A stretch of 64,000 bases of DNA, from positions 1,402,410 to 1,466,409 of the forward strand of contig MKVW01000009.1 of assembly GCA_001898965.1 (NCBI GenBank), given 5' to 3'. Source of the DNA: Rhizobiales bacterium 62-17 (GTDB taxonomy: Bacteria; Pseudomonadota; Alphaproteobacteria; Rhizobiales; Beijerinckiaceae). The position numbers were made by a program, and so were the translations under genes. Positions 62,201 through 64,000 of this stretch are shown in pieces (the first letter of the stretch is position 1; each line of letters starts with the position of its first letter). The notes under the pieces are model-generated. The model was not told the origin of the DNA, made no database searches, and saw only the letters and a list, made by a program, of their open reading frames with translations.

Positions 62201-64000
62201 CTTGACCTACGTGGCCACGGGCTTGGTCAACAACGACACGCTTTCCGGCGCGCTATCGACGAGCGCCGGTCAATTCTCGGGTGTCGGGACCTACGCCATC
62301 AATCGGGGCAGTCTGGACAACGCCAACTATTCGATCACCTATACCGGCGCCGATCTGTCGATTACGCCAAAAGCGATCACGGTGGCGGCCGATGCGCAGA
62401 GCAAGGTCTACGGCGACGTCAATCCGAGCCTGACCTATGTAGCGACGGGGCTGGTCAACAACGACACCCTTTCCGGCGCGTTGTCGACTTCGGCCGGCCA
62501 GTTCTCCGGTGTCGGTACCTATGCCATTAATCGGGGCAGTCTGGACAACGCGAACTATACGATCACCTACACCGGCGCCGATCTTTCGATCACACCGAAG
62601 GCGATCACGGTGGCGGCCGATGCCCTGAGCAAGGTCTATGGCGACGTCAACCCCTCCTTGACCTACGTGGCGACGGGCCTGGTCAATAACGACACGCTCT
62701 CCGGTGCGCTGTCGACCTCGGCGAGCCAGTTCTCGAGTGTCGGGGCTTACGCCATCAACCAGGGAACTCTGGCGAACGCCAATTACACGATCACCTATAC
62801 CGGCGCCGATCTTTCGATCACTCCGAAGGCGATCACGGTGGCGGCGGATGCCCAGAGCAAGGTCTATGGCGATCTCAATCCGTCGCTGACCTATACGGCT
62901 ACGGGCCTGATTAACAACGACACGTTAACGGGTGCACTTTCGACCTCCGCTGGTCAGTTCTCCAATGTTGGTACCTACGCCATCAACCAAGGCACACTCG
63001 CTAACGCCAACTATTCGATCACTTACACGGGCGCCGACCTGTCGGTCACGCCGAAGGCGATCACGGTGGCAGCGGATGCGCAGAGCAAAGTCTATGGCGA
63101 CATCAATCCGTCGCTGACCTATCTGGCCACCGGCCTGGTCAACAACGACACGCTCTCCGGCGCGCTGTCGACGAATGCTGTGCAGTTCTCGGGTGTCGGC
63201 ACTTATGCCATCAACCAGGGAACTTTGGCGAACGCGAACTACACAATCACCTATACAGGTGCCGACTTGTCGGTCACGCCGAAGGCGATCACGGTGGCGG
63301 CGGACACCCAGAGCAGGGTCTATGGCGACGTCAATCCGGCCTTGACCTATGTGGCCACGGGCCTGGTGAACAACGATACGCTCTCCGGCGCGCTGTCGAC
63401 TTCCGCCGGCCAGTTCTCGGGCGTGGGCACTTATGGCATCAACCAAGGCACGCTCGCCAATGCCAACTACACGATCACCTACACCGGCGCCGACCTGTCG
63501 ATCACGCCGAAGGCGATCACAGTGGCGGCCGACGCGCAGAGCAAGGTCTATGGCGATCTCAATCCGTCGCTGACTTATACGGCGTCGGGTCTCGTCAACA
63601 ATGACACGCTCTCCGGCGCACTTTCGACGAATGCGGCTCAGTTCTCGGGTGTCGGGACCTACGCCATCAACCAAGGGACTTTGGCGAACGCTAACTATAC
63701 GATCACCTATACGGGCGCCGACCTGTCGATCACGCCGAAGGCGATCACGGTGGCAGCGGATGCGCAAACGAAGATCTATGGCGATCTCAATCCGTCCTTG
63801 ACCTACGTGGCCACGGGCTTGGTCAACAACGACACACTTTCCGGCGCGCTATCGACGAGCGCCGGTCAGTTCTCGGGCGTTGGCGCCTATGCCATCAACC
63901 AAGGGACTTTGGTGAACGCCAATTATTCGATCACCTACACGGGCGCCGATCTGTCGATCACGCCGAAGGCGATCACGGTGGCCGCCGATGCACAGAGCAA
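53235..64000 (+). CDS. Giant TpsA exoprotein (filamentous haemagglutinin type), 5' part
   Basis: The frame from ATG 53235 stays open to the window edge, at least 3588 codons, with the same frame register kept through every repeat. Layout: extended leader (RRSYSHKSRFAAFLASTALISNSIFANVVLGQ, about 8-39); TPS cap domain (about 40-300) with NQNSNSAIINWQSFNIGQSNSVTFIQPD and NGQVYLVNPNGIAITSTGTINTGAFVAST; beta-helical stretch to about residue 640; GLUG-type region (about 640-1645); one diverged MBG-like unit (about 1665-1750); then at least 24 MBG/YGX-type units. It would form a long surface or secreted fibre, likely an adhesin. The C-terminus, including any toxin or anchor, is outside the window. 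Confidence 0.9.
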   Translation, partial: MFRSSDRRSYSHKSRFAAFLASTALISNSIFANVVLGQALPTGGQVAAGSATINAPSNGAMTINQNSNSAIINWQSFNIGQSNSVTFIQPDASSAILNRVTGSTSTTIAGALNANGQVYLVNPNGIAITSTGTINTGAFVASTLGISDEDFMSGKRTFTGNGASAPVTNAGTITINRGGYMALIGGTVANSGVINVPMGKVALGSGEQATLDISGDGFLQVAIPTKAEGTNPLVSNSGRISARGGTVQLSAAAARDMARQAINMSGTIEARGVAGKSGDITLFGGDGEVAVSGRLNARNTKGTGGKITVTGRKITLAGAKIDASGRTGGGTINIGGERQGKGTLKRAETLSVDANTVIKADAIKRGNGGNIVLWSDNLTNFAGTITARGGADGGNGGEVEVSGKEKLVYNGFTDLSAPKGSLGNLLLDPYNVVISNGTDTSGFTASGDDSVINVNTLITALSAANVTVSTGSSGTQAGTITVADPLSWASAGTLTLNAASDININAAINAPSGGLSLTSGGTISATAGVNVGTFVLNAGDWVQNNGTLPSFYAKDFQINGGSFLRVTGGYGTSANPYQLTDIYGLQGVGSSSSYLQGYWTLANDIDASGTVGWNAGAGFNPIGGGLPFQGSLDGGGHVISNLTINRPSQANVGLFAQIDGYPMPGALANIGLSGGSITGGDRVGGLVGYIIWGQVSNAWSSANVTGGSTGAVGGLIGYTDGETNVSSSYATGTVIGGTYAGGLIGQSNSGSITQSYATGTVSSSGNAGGLVGSAASTIISRSYATGAVTAGYAGGLVGLATNANINQSYATGSVSASVSAGGLVSQAQSTSISQSYATGSALAYGSFGYAGGLIGSTIMSTVDTSYATGAVSAPNGSAGGLIGQAYAGTLSNSYFDIGTTGRNAAIGLNQSFGPMTVTNVVGLTTAQARTQSSYAGWDFNSVWYQSGDMRPILRSEAANAGSDGYIPISNLHQLALMGANQTANYKLTTDLDASATAGGYAAGIWSTSGWVPIAGYYGLLDGQNHTISNLYINRPSTDNVGLFSGIAGWNTPYPGIIRNIGLVGGSITGRSNVGALVGVSDTATITNAWSSANVTGNGSSIGGLVGFNYWTTISNSYASGTVTGNTGASDIGGLVGLNQGVIARSYATGAVTAISSATDGGVGGLVGFMQSNGRPAEVNTSYATGNVTASGGAAGTQAGGLVGRMISATVNQSYATGNVSSTATGALSNSGGLVGRAQSSTVNRSYATGSAYSANGFAAGLVGYLITNGVVNESYATGYVNGGNGSGGLVGYIGFSSVAQNSYFDVNTTGRSNEVSYNVISTVTNVVGLNTAQARVKSSYAGWDFNSVWYQTGDMRPILRSEAASADADGYVAISNLHQLALMGANVGGQYKLVADINASATAGSNAAGIWSTSGWLPVGDIVSGMFTGTFDGQNHTIANLSINRPGMDGVGLFGTTYYGTIRNVGLVGGSVTGNNAVGALVGNANNGSFQNVYAANVTVSGNNNVGGLLGISNSAINGAYATGNVSGNQFIGGLIGIAYNSITNVYATGNVSGSQYVGGLIGQNQATVGNAYASGLVTGTNGGGLAGMAIGTGSFANSFWNIQTSGRSNACGVNNSSCTATGLTTTQMRDPFTFIDAGWDFASVWATPKAGGAPVLRSLTAAPIYSYYARLSGNLSTTYGDVASPNGISLQGAGVNNLIVNWGSAIGGSTNVGTYAWNGANVLSFAYAKGSASDYYITYGTGALTVTPRTITVAADAQSKSYGDANPSLTYTATGLVNNDTLSGGLSTSAGQFSGVGTYAINQGSLSASNNYILNYTGADLSVTPKVITVTADGQSKVYGDLNPSLTYTATGLVNNDTLSGALSTNAAQFSSVGTYAIDQGSLSASSNYTIAYTGADLSVTPRTITVTADAQSKVYGDLNPSLTYTATGLVNNDTLSGALSTSAGQFSGVGAYAINQGNLSASSNYTIAYTGADLSITPKAITVVADGQSKVYGDVNPPLTYTATGLVNNDTLSGALSTNAAQFSGVGTYAINQGSLDNANYTITYTGADLSITPKAITVSADAQSKVYGDVNPSLTYVATGLVNNDTLSGSLSTNAAQFSGVGTYAINRGSLDNANYTITYTGADLSVTPKAITVAADAQSKVYGDVNPSLTYVAAGLVNNDTLSGALSTNAAQFSGVGAYVINQGTLANANYTITYTGADLSITPKAITVAADAQTKVYGDLNPSLTYTATGLVNNDTLTGALSTSAGQFSGVGTYAINQGSLVNANYTITYTGADLSVTPKAITVAADAQSKVYGDANPSLTYIATGLVNNDTLSGALSTSAGQFSSVGAYAINQGSLANANYSITYTGADLSVTPKAITVAADAQSKVYGDLNPSLTYTASGLVNNDTLSGSLSTSAGQFSGVGAYAINQGSLANANYSITYTGADLSITPKAITVAADAQSKTYGDFNPSLTYTATGLVNNDTLSGGLETSAGQFSNVGAYAINQGTLANANYVITYTGANLSVTPKTIIVAADAQSKAYGDVNPSLTYVATGLVNNDTLSGSLETSAGQFSGVGSYIIERGSLANANYNIVYLSNNLLITPRTITVVADAKSRAYGDVNPSLTYTATGLVNNDTLSGSLETGAVQFTNVGNYAINIGSLGNANYNIVYTGADLSITPRTLTVTADAQSKVYGDVNPSLTYTATGLVANDTLSGSLSTSAGQFSGVGAYAINQGSLSASSNYTITYTGADLSITPKAITVAADAQSKVYGDVNPSLTYVATGLVNNDTLSGSLSTSAGQFSGVGVYAINRGSLDNANYTITYTGADLSITPKAITVAADAQTKIYGDFNPSLTYIATGLVNNDTLSGALSTSAGQFSGVGAYAINQGTLANANYTITYTGADLSITPKAITVAADAQSKVYGDLNPSLAYVATGLVNNDTLSGSLSTSASQFSGVGTYAINRGSLDNANYTITYTGADLSITPKAITVTADAQTKIYGGLNPSLTYVATGLVNNDTLSGALSTSAGQFSGVGTYAINRGSLDNANYSITYTGADLSITPKAITVAADAQSKVYGDVNPSLTYVATGLVNNDTLSGALSTSAGQFSGVGTYAINRGSLDNANYTITYTGADLSITPKAITVAADALSKVYGDVNPSLTYVATGLVNNDTLSGALSTSASQFSSVGAYAINQGTLANANYTITYTGADLSITPKAITVAADAQSKVYGDLNPSLTYTATGLINNDTLTGALSTSAGQFSNVGTYAINQGTLANANYSITYTGADLSVTPKAITVAADAQSKVYGDINPSLTYLATGLVNNDTLSGALSTNAVQFSGVGTYAINQGTLANANYTITYTGADLSVTPKAITVAADTQSRVYGDVNPALTYVATGLVNNDTLSGALSTSAGQFSGVGTYGINQGTLANANYTITYTGADLSITPKAITVAADAQSKVYGDLNPSLTYTASGLVNNDTLSGALSTNAAQFSGVGTYAINQGTLANANYTITYTGADLSITPKAITVAADAQTKIYGDLNPSLTYVATGLVNNDTLSGALSTSAGQFSGVGAYAINQGTLVNANYSITYTGADLSITPKAITVAADAQS
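55150..58170 (+). repeat. GLUG-type repeat region of TpsA with three related modules
   Basis: Short units of the form GGLVG - x - ITNSYATG(N/T)V recur about every 25-35 residues. On a larger scale the marker SYAGWDFNSVW recurs: its GCTGGGATTT core starts at 56041 and 57259, and a shorter version at 58150. Between markers each module runs from SNLHQLALMGAN and IWSTSGW through DGQNHTI and INRP to the GLUG units. Spacings of about 1218 and 891 bases point to segmental duplication with loss of units in the third module. Confidence 0.85.
58488..64000 (+). repeat. Tandem MBG/YGX-type repeat array (at least 24 units of 228 or 231 bases)
   Basis: The codon at the start of DAQSKVYGD-type sequence recurs at 58503, 58734, 58965, 59196, 59424, 59652, 59880, 60108, 60336, 60564, 60792, 61020, 61248, 61479, 61707, 61935, 62163, 62391, 62619, 62847, 63075, 63303, 63531, 63759 and 63987. 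Intervals are 231 bases (77 residues) for the first three units and for 61248-61479, and 228 (76 residues) elsewhere. Each unit reads like YGDxNPSLTYTATGLVNNDTLSG, then FSGVGTYAINQGS and NYTITYTGADLSITPK. The array continues beyond the window. Confidence 0.95.

Noticed and set aside
58488..64000. CRISPR array or satellite DNA as an explanation of the tandem repeats
   Set aside because: Units are 228 or 231 bases with no spacer-repeat alternation, stay in one coding frame and translate to a known domain type; minus-strand frames in the array are shadows of the repeat.

Overview
The window looks like the chromosome of a metabolically versatile alphaproteobacterium, probably in the order Hyphomicrobiales. 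This rests on high GC content and codon usage, many solute-binding transporters (ABC, and tripartite tricarboxylate or TTT with Bug-type binding proteins), a phn segment containing a DUF1045 gene, and FecI/FecR iron signalling. The taxonomic placement is an inference. No tRNA, rRNA, CRISPR array, insertion sequence or prophage was recognised. Nearly all space is coding, with short operons and frequent ATGA or GTGA overlaps.

Layout: (1) 1-4412, end of a phosphonate operon: phnD, phnE, a DUF1045 gene with two H-x-T motifs, phnM and phnN. The C-P lyase core is not in view. (2) 4419-9889, an orphan OmpR-type response regulator divergent from a CzcB/CzcA-like RND efflux pair. (3) 9971-22541, an accessory catabolic region: a minus-strand quinone-oxidoreductase-like gene, a dipeptide/nickel-type ABC importer with fused ATPases, a GntR/FCD regulator, then a RutA-like flavin monooxygenase, an acyl-CoA ligase, an EthD-like protein and an unusual HpcH/HpaI aldolase-cyclase fusion. 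The 15-bp palindrome AATATACAGTATATT, or a one-mismatch copy, lies in front of both plus-strand operons and is the likely GntR operator. (4) 22595-28943, an IclR regulator divergent from hydantoinase/oxoprolinase A and B genes and an MFS transporter, with a 17-bp palindrome at the hyu promoter. (5) 28973-34870, a small unrecognised gene and a minus-strand iron-uptake block (FecI-like sigma, FecR-like regulator, TonB-dependent siderophore receptor, PepSY membrane protein). (6) 35167-49108, a TetR gene and two linked catabolic operons built round TTT transporters: DHDPS-family lyase, degenerate SDR, TctC, molybdopterin sulfoxide-reductase-like enzyme, TctB, TctA and a DadA-like FAD oxidoreductase; then LysR divergent from aldehyde dehydrogenase, SDR and a second TctC. 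(7) 49339-51181, an AraC regulator coupled to an unrecognised protein with a possible C-terminal HTH. (8) 51416-64000, a two-partner secretion system: a TpsB transporter and the first 3588 codons of a giant TpsA exoprotein. That protein has a TPS cap, a GLUG-type region with three related modules, and an in-frame array of at least 24 MBG/YGX-type repeats of 76 or 77 residues that runs off the right edge.

How the parts may work together: regions 3 and 4 read as a regulon for importing and breaking down an organic, possibly cyclic nitrogen-containing compound. Import would be by ABC and MFS carriers, followed by flavin oxygenation, CoA activation, aldol cleavage and ATP-dependent ring hydrolysis. 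Region 6 reads as uptake and oxidation or reduction of small carboxylates. The substrates are inferences and cannot be read from the sequence.
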